A stretch of DNA of 64,000 nt from Falsirhodobacter sp. 20TX0035 (GTDB lineage: Bacteria > Pseudomonadota > Alphaproteobacteria > Rhodobacterales > Rhodobacteraceae), in NCBI RefSeq assembly GCF_028307215.1, contig NZ_JAQMHV010000004.1, forward strand, positions 62,001 through 126,000. The letters are read 5' to 3'. The first letter of the stretch is position 1. The number at the start of each line of letters is the position of its first letter. The translations under genes and the position numbers were made by a program. The notes under the pieces are model-generated. The model saw nothing but the letters and a program-made list of their open reading frames with translations. It ran no database searches and was not told the DNA's origin. Positions 22,469 through 31,950 of the stretch are shown piece by piece.

Positions 22469-22497
22469 TGACTAGCCGCAATGCCGGGGCTTGTCAA
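22469..22497 (-). promoter_or_regulatory. Possible promoter upstream of bamA
   Basis: On the minus strand a perfect -35 hexamer TTGACA (22497-22492) is followed, after 17 bases, by a weak -10 (TAGTCA, 22474-22469). It lies in the 76-base rseP-bamA gap. A TTGACA is unlikely by chance at this GC content, but the weak -10 leaves this uncertain. Confidence 0.4.
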
Positions 22498-22509
22498 AAG
22501 CCTGAAACC

Positions 22510-23844
22510 TCACGGGCACAGAATATCGTTGCTCAGCGCGAAGACCATGAGGCCGAGGATCAGCGCCAGCCCCACCGTCATGAAAGCCTGCACGACACGC
22601 GGGTTCGGCGGGCGGCGCAGCACGGCCTCGGCGGCATAGAAGACAAGGTGGCCGCCATCCAGCACGGGAATGGGAAAGAGGTTCATCAGCCCCACCGCCA
22701 CCGACAGCACCGCAAGGAACCACACGAAGCTTTGCGCCCCGCCCGATGCCGCGGCGCCCGAGGTTTCGGCGATGCCGATCGGCCCCTGCAGGTTGCAGGT
22801 GGAGATGGCCCCCGTCACCATGTGCCACATGCCCGACAGGCTGGTCGTGACGATGGTCCAGCTTTGGCGCGCCCCCAGTTCCAGCGCCTCCAGCGGTCCG
22901 GCGCGGCGGGTTTCGGGATCAAAGATCAGCCCGCCGGTGACGCCGATCAGCCACCGCGTCTCGAACCCGCCATCGGCCGTGGGAATGTCCTGACGCTTGG
23001 GCGTCAGCGACACCTCGCGCGACGTGCCGTTCCAGACGGACAGGGTCACGGGCTGGCCGTCCGTGGCGCCGATCCGCTCCCGCAGCTCGGTGAAGCTGCG
23101 GACGGGCTGGCCGTTCACCGCGGTGATGACGTCGCCGATCTGCAGCCCCGCCTCCTGCGCGGCCGAGGTGGGCGCGACCGAAGAGGCGATGGGCGGGAAC
23201 GGGAACGGCCCCTGCAGCGTCAGCCGCTGGCCGTCGCGTTCGACCTCGTAGCGCGTCGTATCCGACGGCGGCAGGTCCGCGGCGATGGTGAAGGCGTCGC
23301 CCAGCGTGTTCACGGGGCGGCCGTCCATCGACAGGATCCGGTCGCCCGGCCGCAGGGGGTCCACCTGCCCCGGCGTCGCCCGCACCTGCCCCACTACGGC
23401 GTCCTCCACCGCGATGCCGGTCGTGAAGGTCACGCCCGCGAAGACGAGGATGGCGAACAGGAAGTTGAAGGCCGGCCCCGCCGCCACGGTCGCCGCCCGC
23501 GCCCACAGCGGGGCGCCGGGCAGCGTGCGGCGACGCTCTTCGGGCGGCAGATGGGCGATGGAGGCGTCGGCCTGGGCCGACGCCGCGTCGGCGTCGCCCT
23601 TGAACCGCACATAGCCGCCCAGCGGCAGCAGCGCCAACTGCCAGCGCGTGCCCCGCCGGTCGGTGCGCGCGAAAATCACGGGGCCGAAGCCCAGCGAGAA
23701 CACTTCGGCATGAATACCGGACCAGCGTCCGACGATGTAATGGCCGTATTCGTGGATCGTGACGATGACGGACAGCGCGACCACGAAGGCCAGCAACGTC
23801 CAGATCAGGCCGCCGAATTGCGGGATCAGCTGCGCGATGTCCAT
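22510..23844 (-). CDS. rseP: Site-2 protease RseP (RIP zinc metalloprotease)
   Basis: A 444-residue inner-membrane protease. Zinc motif HEYGH (H31, E32, H35) in the first transmembrane helix and the third ligand motif NLFPIPVLDGGHLVF near the C-terminus. Two PDZ-type segments lie between (VDPLRPGDRILSMDGRPV and AGLQIGDVITAVNGQPV). The start ATG 23844 is two bases after the dxr stop. RseP cleaves anti-sigma factors and remnant signal peptides; which sigma factor it serves here is not visible. Confidence 0.95.
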   Translation of the reverse strand: MDIAQLIPQFGGLIWTLLAFVVALSVIVTIHEYGHYIVGRWSGIHAEVFSLGFGPVIFARTDRRGTRWQLALLPLGGYVRFKGDADAASAQADASIAHLPPEERRRTLPGAPLWARAATVAAGPAFNFLFAILVFAGVTFTTGIAVEDAVVGQVRATPGQVDPLRPGDRILSMDGRPVNTLGDAFTIAADLPPSDTTRYEVERDGQRLTLQGPFPFPPIASSVAPTSAAQEAGLQIGDVITAVNGQPVRSFTELRERIGATDGQPVTLSVWNGTSREVSLTPKRQDIPTADGGFETRWLIGVTGGLIFDPETRRAGPLEALELGARQSWTIVTTSLSGMWHMVTGAISTCNLQGPIGIAETSGAAASGGAQSFVWFLAVLSVAVGLMNLFPIPVLDGGHLVFYAAEAVLRRPPNPRVVQAFMTVGLALILGLMVFALSNDILCP

Positions 23845-23845
23845 G

Positions 23846-25015
23846 TCAGGCCCCTTCGGCAATGGCGGCGGCCAGACGGCGCGCCTCGGCGTCCACCTCC
23901 AGCACATGGTCGAGGGAGGACGGCGCGCGCGCCATGTCCGGGCGCGCGGACATCCGGGTCAACGTCTCCTCCACCAGCGCGGCCATGCGGGGGAACGGGA
24001 TGCGCCCGTCGATGAAATGGTCCAGCGCGATCTCCTTCGCGGCGTTGAAGGCTGCGCCGTGCATCCCGCGGGCCTCCATCACCTCCCGCGCGAGACGCAG
24101 GGCGGGAAAGCGCTCCTCGTCCGGGGCCTGGAAGGACAAGGTCGAGATCTTGGCTAGGTCCAGACGTTCCACCGGCACGGCGCCGCGATCCGGCCAGTGC
24201 AAGGCATAGCCGATGGCGTGGCGCATGTCGGCCGGGCCAAGATGCGCCATGATGCCGCCGTCGCAGAAGCCGACCAGTGCGTGCACGATGGATTGCGGAT
24301 GGACCAGCACCTCGATCCGCGAAGGGTCGATGTCAAAGAACTCGCGCGTTTCGATGATTTCCAGCGCCTTGTTGAACATGGACGCGCTGTCGATGGAGAT
24401 GCGCTGCCCCATGGCCCAGTTCGGATGCGCCACCGCCTCGGCCAGCGTGGCCCCGGCCATGCGCTCCACGCTCCAGTCGCGGAAGGGCCCGCCCGAGGCC
24501 GTGATGATGATCCGCTCCACGCAGGACGGATCCTCGCCGGTCAGGGCCTGGAAGATGGCGGAATGTTCGCTGTCCACGGGCAATACCGTGGCACTGTTCG
24601 CGCGCGCCGTGCCCATCAGAAGCGGGCCGGCGGTGACAAGGCTTTCCTTGTTGGCCAACGCCAGCGTCGCGCCGTTCTGCAACGCCCGCAGTCCGGGCAC
24701 GAGGCCGGCCGCGCCGACGATGGCCGACATGGTCCAGTCCGCCGGACGGTCCGCCGCCTCGGCGATGGCCTGCGCCCCGGCGGCCACCTCGACCCCGCTT
24801 CCGGCCAAGGCCTCACGCAGCGCAGGCAGGCAGTCTTCGTAGGCGGTGACGGCCAATTCGGCCCGCAGCGCGCGCGCCATCTCGGCCAGCCGGTCGATGT
24901 TGCGGCCGCCAGTCAGGGCCACCGTGCGGTAGGCGCCTTCCTCGGCCCGGCGAACAAGGTCGTAAGTGCTTTCACCGATGGAACCGGTGGCACCGAAAAT
25001 GGAAAGGCTGCGCAT
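23846..25015 (-). CDS. dxr: 1-deoxy-D-xylulose 5-phosphate reductoisomerase
   Basis: A 389-residue NADPH enzyme of the MEP isoprenoid pathway. Visible: SIFGATGSIGESTYDLV (nucleotide-binding), ALANKESLVTAG, LPVDSEHSAIFQAL (metal site), ITASGGPFR and HPNWAMGQRISIDSASMFNKALEIIE. The start ATG 25015 overlaps the cdsA stop (TGATG). It supplies isoprenoid units for the product of uppS, two genes upstream. Confidence 0.97.
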   Translation of the reverse strand: MRSLSIFGATGSIGESTYDLVRRAEEGAYRTVALTGGRNIDRLAEMARALRAELAVTAYEDCLPALREALAGSGVEVAAGAQAIAEAADRPADWTMSAIVGAAGLVPGLRALQNGATLALANKESLVTAGPLLMGTARANSATVLPVDSEHSAIFQALTGEDPSCVERIIITASGGPFRDWSVERMAGATLAEAVAHPNWAMGQRISIDSASMFNKALEIIETREFFDIDPSRIEVLVHPQSIVHALVGFCDGGIMAHLGPADMRHAIGYALHWPDRGAVPVERLDLAKISTLSFQAPDEERFPALRLAREVMEARGMHGAAFNAAKEIALDHFIDGRIPFPRMAALVEETLTRMSARPDMARAPSSLDHVLEVDAEARRLAAAIAEGA

Positions 25016-25815
25016 CAGATGCTGTCCGGTACGGGAAGGGGAAACAGAAGGCTCAGCAGCATGATCGCGACCACGGCCCCGATGACGGCGTCGAACCGGT
25101 CCAGCAGGCCGCCATGCCCGGGGATCAGGCTGGAACTGTCCTTGATCCCGGCCCGTCGCTTGATCCAGCTTTCGGCGATGTCGCCCAGCTGGCCCGCGAA
25201 GGCAACGACCGGCGACAGCAGGATGACCTGCCAAGGCTCATCCGCAAGGATCACGGTGGCCAGGCCGACCATGGCGGCGCCCACCCAGCCCGCGATGGTG
25301 CCCGACCACGTCTTGTTCGGGCTGACGCGCGGCCAGAACTTCGGCCCGCCCAGGCTGCGCCCGACGAAATAGCCCATCACGTCCGACGCCACCACGATGG
25401 TGATCAGCCAGACGATGACAAGCGTTCCCTCCATGTTGCGAAGGTCGATCAGGGTGTAGCCCGTCAGCATGATCGCCAGCGCGTAGACCGCCGCCACCTT
25501 ACGGTGATGCAGGCTGGCAAGGCAGGCCAGCGGCGGAAGGGCCATCAGCACGGGACGCCACAGCGCCGGCGCATACAGGATCGCCAGAAGGCAGGCGGAG
25601 GCCATGACCCCCAACCCGATCGGCACCCACAGGGCGCGCGGGTTCTGCATCCGCGCCAGTTCCCACGTCATCAGCCCCGTCAGAAGCACCACCAGCAACG
25701 AGAATGTGGTCCCGCCCAGCCAGATCTCCACCACTCCGACACCCAGCATGATCGCGGCCGAGGCCATGCGCTTGGGCAGATCCCCCCAGCGGCCCTGCTT
25801 GCGCCCCGCCCTCAT
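25015..25815 (-). CDS. cdsA: Phosphatidate cytidylyltransferase
   Basis: A 266-residue inner-membrane enzyme making CDP-diacylglycerol from phosphatidate and CTP. Six to eight hydrophobic segments are visible. The family signature near the C-terminus is seen in VVASDVMGYFVGRSLGG and SPNKTWSGTIAG, with the loop GHGGLLDRFDAVIGA at the end. The start ATG 25815 overlaps the uppS stop (ATGA); the 29 upstream in-frame codons lie in uppS and are not used. Confidence 0.95.
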   Translation of the reverse strand: MRAGRKQGRWGDLPKRMASAAIMLGVGVVEIWLGGTTFSLLVVLLTGLMTWELARMQNPRALWVPIGLGVMASACLLAILYAPALWRPVLMALPPLACLASLHHRKVAAVYALAIMLTGYTLIDLRNMEGTLVIVWLITIVVASDVMGYFVGRSLGGPKFWPRVSPNKTWSGTIAGWVGAAMVGLATVILADEPWQVILLSPVVAFAGQLGDIAESWIKRRAGIKDSSSLIPGHGGLLDRFDAVIGAVVAIMLLSLLFPLPVPDSI

Positions 25816-26534
25816 GCCTGGCGGACGCCGCCGAAACGCCGGTCGCGGTTGCCAAAGCGCGCCACGATCCGCGCCAGTTCGTCGGGCGAAAAGTCGGGCC
25901 ACAGCGTCGGCGTGAATTCATATTCCGCGTAAGACGCCTGCCACGGCAGGAAGTTGGAGGTCCGCGTCTCGCCCGAGGTGCGGATCACAAGGTCCGGATC
26001 CGGCAGGTCGCCCGTGTCCAGCGCCTGCGAGATGGTGTCCGAGGTGATCGCCTCCGGCGCCAGCCGGCCAGCCGCCACTTCGACCGCCATCTTGCGCAGT
26101 GTCCGCGTCAGCTCGTCACGGCCGCCGTAGTTGATGGCCACCGTCAGGTTCAGGCGCGTCAGATGCGCGGTCCGCGCCTCGATCCCCGCCATCAGAGCCT
26201 GAAGCTTGGCGTCCAGCCGCGTCCGGTCGCCGATGAAGCGCATCCGGACGCCTTCGATCGCCAGCCGGTCGGCCTCCCGCTCGATATAGCGGGCGAAGAT
26301 GCCCATCAGGCCCAGAACCTCCTCGGTGGAGCGTTTCCAGTTCTCGGTGGAAAAGGCGTAGATCGTCAGCCACTCAATCCCCAGATCGGGGGCGCAGCGT
26401 ACGATCTGCTTCACCCTTTCGGCCCCCTTGCGGTGGCCGACCAGCCGTGGCCAGCTTCGATTCGTGGCCCAGCGGCCGTTGCCATCCATGATGATGGCCA
26501 CGTGACGCGCGCCGTCCTGTTTGATGCCGGACAC
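25812..26534 (-). CDS. uppS: Undecaprenyl pyrophosphate synthase
   Basis: A 240-residue cis-prenyltransferase making the C55 lipid carrier for peptidoglycan and LPS. Catalytic D17 lies in AIIMDGNGRWA. LVGHRKGAERV, LTIYAFSTENWKRS, LNLTVAINYGGRDEL, and the C-terminal DPDLVIRTSGETRTSNFLPWQASYAEYEF are all present. It is separated from frr by 25 bases and overlaps cdsA. Confidence 0.97.
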   Translation of the reverse strand: MSGIKQDGARHVAIIMDGNGRWATNRSWPRLVGHRKGAERVKQIVRCAPDLGIEWLTIYAFSTENWKRSTEEVLGLMGIFARYIEREADRLAIEGVRMRFIGDRTRLDAKLQALMAGIEARTAHLTRLNLTVAINYGGRDELTRTLRKMAVEVAAGRLAPEAITSDTISQALDTGDLPDPDLVIRTSGETRTSNFLPWQASYAEYEFTPTLWPDFSPDELARIVARFGNRDRRFGGVRQA

Positions 26535-26559
26535 GGGGGGTTCCTCCGATCATGCAGGC

Positions 26560-27123
26560 TCAGACCTGCATGATCTCCTGCTGTTTCGTCTCCAGCGTCT
26601 TGTCCACGTTGGCGATGGCCTTGTCCGTCAGGGCCTGAACCTCGTCCGACCACATCTTCTGGTCGTCCTCGGCCATGCCAGCGGCCTTGGCTTTCTTGAT
26701 CTGGTCCATGCCGTCGCGGCGCACGTTGCGGATCGCCACGCGGGTGTTCTCGGCATAGCCGGCGGCGACCTTGGTCAGCTCGCGGCGGCGTTCCTCGTTC
26801 AGTTCGGGGATCGGCAGGCGGATCAGCGGGCCGTCGACGACAGGGTTGATGCCGATGCCGCTCTCGCGGATCGCCTTCTCCACCTTGGAGATCATGCCCT
26901 TGTCCCAGACGTTGATCACGACCATCCGCGGCTCCGGCACGTTGACGGTACCCAGCTGGTTGATCGGGGTCATGGAACCATAGGCCTCCACCTGAATCGG
27001 ATCCAGGATTGCGCCCGAGGCGCGCCCCGTCCGCAGAGAGCCGAATTCCACCCGCAAGGCCGCGATCGCGCCGTCCATGCGACGCTCGATCGCGTCGAGA
27101 TCGATCTCCAGATCGTCAGACAT
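26560..27123 (-). CDS. frr: Ribosome recycling factor
   Basis: A 187-residue protein that splits post-termination ribosomes with EF-G. It shows the two-domain layout: [23 protein letters not shown] (long helix), the beta domain with [23 protein letters not shown], and the C-terminal three-helix bundle ending KQQEIMQV. The length (185-187) is standard. It lies 59 bases downstream of pyrH. Confidence 0.97.
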   Translation of the reverse strand: MSDDLEIDLDAIERRMDGAIAALRVEFGSLRTGRASGAILDPIQVEAYGSMTPINQLGTVNVPEPRMVVINVWDKGMISKVEKAIRESGIGINPVVDGPLIRLPIPELNEERRRELTKVAAGYAENTRVAIRNVRRDGMDQIKKAKAAGMAEDDQKMWSDEVQALTDKAIANVDKTLETKQQEIMQV

Positions 27124-27182
27124 CGGTTTTCCTTCCTGATAGTTCCGCGCTTCATAACAGCCTGTCGCGCGGGGGTATAGCC

Positions 27183-27914
27183 TTAGCCGCGCACCCGCGT
27201 ATAGGTGCCTTCGCCGCGCAGGATGCCGCGGAAACCGCCGGGCTCGTCCAGCGAGAAGACGATGATCGGCAGGTCGTTGTCCCGCGCCAGCGCGATGGCC
27301 GAGGCGTCCATGACGCCCAGATGCTTGGCCAGCACCTCGTCATAGCTCACGTCTTCGTAGCGCTTGGCGTCGGCGTGCTTGGCGGGGTCCTTGTCATAGA
27401 CGCCGTCCACCTTGGTGCCCTTGAAGATCGCCTGGCACGCCATCTCGTTCGCGCGCAGGGTCGCGGCGGTGTCGGTGGTGAAATACGGGTTGCCCGTGCC
27501 GGCGGCGAAGATGCAGACGCGCTTCTTTTCCAGATGGCGCACCGCGCGGCGGCGGATGTAGGGCTCGCACACCTGATCCATCGGAATGGCGGAGATCACG
27601 CGGGTGTGGATCTGCAGCGCCTCCAGCGCGGCCTGCATGGCCAGCGCGTTCATGACGGTGGCCAGCATCCCCATGTAGTCGGCTGTCGTGCGTTCCATCC
27701 CCTGCGCGGAACCTTGCAGCCCGCGGAAGATGTTGCCGCCGCCGATGACCATGCAAATCTCCACCCCCAGATCGTGCACGGATTTGACCTCGCGCGCGAT
27801 GCGGTCGACGGTCGGGGGATGCAGGCCGTAGCCTTGGTCACCCATCAACGCCTCCCCCGAAATCTTCAGCATGACGCGCTTGTAGGCAACGGGTGTGGGG
27901 GCGATCGTGTTCAT
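27183..27914 (-). CDS. pyrH: UMP kinase
   Basis: A 243-residue hexameric amino-acid-kinase-fold enzyme, UMP to UDP. Motifs: [14 protein letters not shown] at the N-terminus, [32 protein letters not shown], and [14 protein letters not shown] near the C-terminus. The start is ATG 27914. It is divergent from miaA with a 73-base gap that must hold both promoters. In many bacteria pyrH follows rpsB-tsf; here that pair is 10 kb away. Confidence 0.96.
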   Translation of the reverse strand: MNTIAPTPVAYKRVMLKISGEALMGDQGYGLHPPTVDRIAREVKSVHDLGVEICMVIGGGNIFRGLQGSAQGMERTTADYMGMLATVMNALAMQAALEALQIHTRVISAIPMDQVCEPYIRRRAVRHLEKKRVCIFAAGTGNPYFTTDTAATLRANEMACQAIFKGTKVDGVYDKDPAKHADAKRYEDVSYDEVLAKHLGVMDASAIALARDNDLPIIVFSLDEPGGFRGILRGEGTYTRVRG

Positions 27915-27987
27915 GGGGCGCTTTCGTCGGTTTTCCTTCGCGCGAAAATGTCCGAAAACGGCACCGATTTCAACCGGAGCCATGCGC

Positions 27988-28851
27988 ATGATCGACATTC
28001 CGCCCGACCGGCCCGTCCTGATCGCTGGCCCGACCGCAAGCGGCAAGTCGGCGCTGGCGGCGCGCATCGTCCGCGACGGCGGGGGCATCGTGGTGAACGC
28101 CGATGCCTTACAGGTCTATGCCAACTGGCGGATCCTGACGGCGCGCCCTTCCGTGCCCGAGGAACAGGCGCTTCCCCACGCGCTTTACGGCCATGTGGCC
28201 CGTGATGCCGAATATTCGGTCGGTCACTGGCTGCGCGGGGTAACGGGAATTCTGAACGGCCCCCTGCGACCTGTCATCGTCGGCGGCACCGGCCTTTACT
28301 TCACCGCGCTGACGGAAGGTCTGGCCCCGATCCCCGCCACCCCGCCGCAGATCCGGGCCGAAGGGGATGGTCTGGCCCTGCCCGACCTGATCCACGAACT
28401 GGATGTGGACACGGCGCGGGGAATCGACCTGAACAACCGCGCCCGCGTTCAGCGCGCATGGGAGGTGCTGCGCGCCACTGGGCAAGGGCTGGCCTCCTGG
28501 CAGGCGGACACGCCGCCCCCGCTGCTGCCGCTTGGGGATGTGGAGGCGCTGGTCCTGCGGCCCAGCACTGCCTGGCTCGACGCCCGCATCGACCGCCGCT
28601 TCGACCTGATGATGGCCGAAGGCGCACTGGAGGAGGCGCGAACCGAACTGCCCCACTGGCAACCAACGCGCCCCTCCTCCCGCGCGATCGGGGCGCCGGA
28701 ACTGATCGCCCACCTGCGCGGCGAAATGACGCTGAAGGACGCGGTGGCCGCTGGCAAGCTCGCGACCCGCCAATACGCAAAGCGGCAACGGACATGGTTC
28801 CGCAACCGCATGCGCGACTGGACGGAATTGACGCCGGAAAACACGGGCTAG
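27988..28851 (+). CDS. miaA: tRNA dimethylallyltransferase
   Basis: A 287-residue enzyme adding dimethylallyl to A37 of tRNAs reading U-starting codons. The P-loop GPTASGKS is at 14-21; [19 protein letters not shown] and the C-terminal [15 protein letters not shown] are seen. I chose ATG 27988 because CGGAGC lies about 8 bases before it; ATG 27982 would have too short a spacing. Divergent from pyrH and 9 bases before the next gene. Confidence 0.95.
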   Translation: MIDIPPDRPVLIAGPTASGKSALAARIVRDGGGIVVNADALQVYANWRILTARPSVPEEQALPHALYGHVARDAEYSVGHWLRGVTGILNGPLRPVIVGGTGLYFTALTEGLAPIPATPPQIRAEGDGLALPDLIHELDVDTARGIDLNNRARVQRAWEVLRATGQGLASWQADTPPPLLPLGDVEALVLRPSTAWLDARIDRRFDLMMAEGALEEARTELPHWQPTRPSSRAIGAPELIAHLRGEMTLKDAVAAGKLATRQYAKRQRTWFRNRMRDWTELTPENTG

Positions 28852-28860
28852 ATCCCCGTC

Positions 28861-30444
28861 ATGCACAGCATCGCGCGCCGCCATCTTCGGGACCACCAGA
28901 ACGGCCGCCTGTCCCGGCGGGAGTTCCTGACGCGCGTCACGGCGCTGGGCGTGGCGGCGCCGTTAGCCTATGGCATGCTGGGCACCGGCACGGTGGCTGC
29001 GCAGGCCCAGCCGGTGGCGGGCGGCATCCTGCGGATGCAGATGCCGACCCTCGCGCTGTGCGATCCGCGGCTGGCCGACTGGCCCGAGATCGGGAACATG
29101 CTGCGCGGCTGGCTTGAACCCCTTGTGACCTATCACGCCGACGGCACCTTCACCGGCCACCTGCTGGAGCGGTGGGAGACGTCCGAGGACGGCCTGAACC
29201 TGCGCCTTCACCTGCGCCCCGGCATCCGGTGGCAGAACGGCGAGGCGATGGTGGCCGAACACGTCGCCCACAACCTGCGCCGCTGGTGCGAACCCACGCC
29301 GCGCAACGGCCTTGCCGCCGTCATGGACGCCGTCGCCCGAGGCGAGGTAAAGGTGGTGGACGACCTGACCTTGGACGTAACACTGGGTTTTGCCGACGCG
29401 ACCCTGATCGCCTCCATGTCCGACTACAACGCCCTGATCGTGCATCCGTCCTATGATGGCGCCGATCCGTCCGTTTCTCCTTTAGGTTCAGGTCCTTACC
29501 TACCTATCCTCAACGAAGTCGGCAAGATGCAGTCCTTGGAAAAGGTGTCTTGGTGGGGTACGCCAGTCTTCGGCGGGCCATGGCTGGACCGGATCGACTA
29601 CGTCGATCTTGGCACCGCCCCCATGCGCGCGCTGGAGGCGGCGCGGGCCGGTCAGATCGACGCCGTGGACCAGACGATCGCCGACAACATCCGCGGATTC
29701 CAAGACCTTGGCTGGATCTCTTCACAAACCGACTCGGCGGCGACGCTGGCCGTGCGCTTCCAGCAAAAGGACCGGACCTTTGTTGACCCGCGCGTCCGCC
29801 GGGCGCTGCAACTGGCCGTGGAAAACGCCGTGGTGCTGGACATCGGGGTGAACGGGCTGGGCATGCGCGGGGAAAACCACCACGTCTGCCCGCTGCATCC
29901 CGACTATGCGCGGGTGGATCCCCCCATCACCGACATCCCCGCCGCGCAGGCGCTTCTGGCCGAGGCAGGGCTCACGGGCCACACCTTCACCCTCACCTCG
30001 CTGGACGACGCGTGGCAAGCGCTCAGCTGCGATGCTGTGGCGGCGCAATTGAACGATGCAGGCATTCCCACGCAGCGTCAGATCCTGCCGGGCGCGGAGT
30101 ATTGGGCGAATTGGCGGACCTATCCGTTTTCCGGCACCTACTGGAACATGCGCCCCCTTGGGGTGCAGGTGCTGCGGCTGGCCTATCGCAGCGGGTCGGA
30201 GTGGAACGAGACGGGATTTTTCAACCCCGCCTTCGACACGACGCTGGATCGGGCCTTGGGCATCGCCGACGCGACCGAACGTCAGGCCGCGATGCAGGAG
30301 CTGGAAACGATCTTGCGCGAGGAGGCCGTCCTGATCCAGCCCTTCTGGCGGACGCTGACGCGCCACGCCACGCCCCGGCTGCGGGGCGCGGCGATCCTGC
30401 CCACGCTGGCGCACCGCCACCACGAATGGTGGCTGGCGCCTTAG
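28861..30444 (+). CDS. Extracellular solute-binding protein family 5 (peptide-binding), Tat signal, orphan
   Basis: A 527-residue periplasmic protein. The N-terminus has a twin-arginine signal ([18 protein letters not shown]). The family 5 fold is seen: [46 protein letters not shown] (hinge motif), and [13 protein letters not shown]. No permease or ATPase genes adjoin it, so it must serve a transporter encoded elsewhere. A run of rare codons including TTA and CTA lies at 29473-29508. The TAG stop overlaps the der stop (TTAG). Confidence 0.88.
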   Translation: MHSIARRHLRDHQNGRLSRREFLTRVTALGVAAPLAYGMLGTGTVAAQAQPVAGGILRMQMPTLALCDPRLADWPEIGNMLRGWLEPLVTYHADGTFTGHLLERWETSEDGLNLRLHLRPGIRWQNGEAMVAEHVAHNLRRWCEPTPRNGLAAVMDAVARGEVKVVDDLTLDVTLGFADATLIASMSDYNALIVHPSYDGADPSVSPLGSGPYLPILNEVGKMQSLEKVSWWGTPVFGGPWLDRIDYVDLGTAPMRALEAARAGQIDAVDQTIADNIRGFQDLGWISSQTDSAATLAVRFQQKDRTFVDPRVRRALQLAVENAVVLDIGVNGLGMRGENHHVCPLHPDYARVDPPITDIPAAQALLAEAGLTGHTFTLTSLDDAWQALSCDAVAAQLNDAGIPTQRQILPGAEYWANWRTYPFSGTYWNMRPLGVQVLRLAYRSGSEWNETGFFNPAFDTTLDRALGIADATERQAAMQELETILREEAVLIQPFWRTLTRHATPRLRGAAILPTLAHRHHEWWLAP

Positions 30445-31907
30445 GGCTTCTTCTTGTCCATGTGCTTGCGAAGACGCGACGGCGTGCCGAAGTTCTTCTT
30501 GTCCTTGTAGGGGTTCTTGTCGCCCTGCCCGCGCAACGTCAGTCGGATCGGCGTGCCCGGCATGTCAAAGTGATCGCGCAAGCCGTTGACAAGATAGCGT
30601 TTGTAGCTGTCAGGCACCATGTCCTGATGGCTGCACATCACGATGAATCCCGGCGGACGGGTCTTCACCTGCGTCATGTAGCGCATCTTGATCCGGCGGC
30701 CGCCGGGTGCCGGCGGCGGGTGCGCCTCGGTCATGGCGCCCAGCCACGAGTTCAGGCGCGCGGTGGGGATGCGCTGGTTCCAGGTGTCATGGGCGCGCAG
30801 GATGGCGTCGCGCAGACGCTCCAGCCCACGGCCGGTCTTGGCCGACACGGTGATCAGGGGCGCGCCGCGCAGCTGCGGCAGAAGACGGTCGAACATCTCC
30901 TTCACCTCGGCTAGCTTGTCCTGCTTGTCGTCTTCCAGATCCCACTTGTTGACGGCGATGACGACGGCGCGCCCCTCCGTCTCGGCATAGTCGGCGATGC
31001 GAAGGTCCTGCTGCTCGAACGGGATCTCCACGTCCAGAAGCACCACCACCACCTCGGCGAAGCGGACGGCGCGCAGGCCGTCGGACACCGACAGCTTTTC
31101 GACCTTGTCCGTGATCTTGGCCTTCTTGCGCATTCCTGCGGTGTCGAAGATCCGGATCGGCGTGCCGTTCCAGTCCGTCCGGATGGAGATGGCGTCGCGC
31201 GTGATCCCCGCCTCCGGCCCCGTCAGAAGACGGTCGTGGCCCAGGATCTTGTTGATCAGCGTGGATTTGCCGGCGTTTGGGCGCCCGATGACCGCGATCT
31301 GCAGGGGATGCTTGTCGGTGGGCTTGTGGGCCTCGGGATCGGCCTCGTCCTCCGAATCCTCGGGAACGTCCACGTCCACGATGGGGGCGTCCTGCTCGGC
31401 CCGTTCGGCAAAGCCGTCGGCGATGGGCACGAGGATGCGGTAAAGGTCGTCCATCCCCTCGCCATGTTCGGCCGACAGGCGGATCGGCTCGCCCAGACCA
31501 AGGCTCCACGCCTCGATCGCGCCGCTGTCGCCCGCCTTGCCCTCAGCCTTGTTCACGCCTAGGATGACGTTGGCGTTCTTGCGGCGCAGGATGTCGGCGA
31601 AGACCTCGTCCGACGGGGTCACGCCCACGCGACCGTCAATCAGGAACAGGCAGACATCGGCCATGTCCACCGCGCGTTCGGTCAGGCGGCGCATGCGGCC
31701 CTGAAGGCTGTCATCGGTCACCTCCTCCAGCCCTGCCGTGTCGATCACGGTGAAGCGGAGGTCGATCAGCTTGGCATCGCCCTCGCGCAGGTCGCGCGTG
31801 ACGCCAGGCTGGTCGTCGACCAGCGCCAGCCGCTTGCCGACCAGCCGGTTGAACAGGGTCGATTTGCCCACGTTGGGCCGCCCGACGATGGCGAGGGTGA
31901 AACTCAT
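30441..31907 (-). CDS. der: Ribosome-assembly GTPase Der (EngA)
   Basis: A 488-residue protein with two GTPase domains and a C-terminal KH-like domain, needed for 50S maturation. G domain 1: GRPNVGKST from residue 9, [14 protein letters not shown] domain 2: [24 protein letters not shown]. The linker between them is acidic (about 175-195, [16 protein letters not shown]). The KH-like end carries [17 protein letters not shown]. The order yfgM-bamB-der matches that of E. coli. Confidence 0.97.
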   Translation of the reverse strand: MSFTLAIVGRPNVGKSTLFNRLVGKRLALVDDQPGVTRDLREGDAKLIDLRFTVIDTAGLEEVTDDSLQGRMRRLTERAVDMADVCLFLIDGRVGVTPSDEVFADILRRKNANVILGVNKAEGKAGDSGAIEAWSLGLGEPIRLSAEHGEGMDDLYRILVPIADGFAERAEQDAPIVDVDVPEDSEDEADPEAHKPTDKHPLQIAVIGRPNAGKSTLINKILGHDRLLTGPEAGITRDAISIRTDWNGTPIRIFDTAGMRKKAKITDKVEKLSVSDGLRAVRFAEVVVVLLDVEIPFEQQDLRIADYAETEGRAVVIAVNKWDLEDDKQDKLAEVKEMFDRLLPQLRGAPLITVSAKTGRGLERLRDAILRAHDTWNQRIPTARLNSWLGAMTEAHPPPAPGGRRIKMRYMTQVKTRPPGFIVMCSHQDMVPDSYKRYLVNGLRDHFDMPGTPIRLTLRGQGDKNPYKDKKNFGTPSRLRKHMDKKKP

Positions 31908-31950
31908 GCCGCTCTCCTTACGAAGGTCGGACGCTTACACTGTCCTTGCG

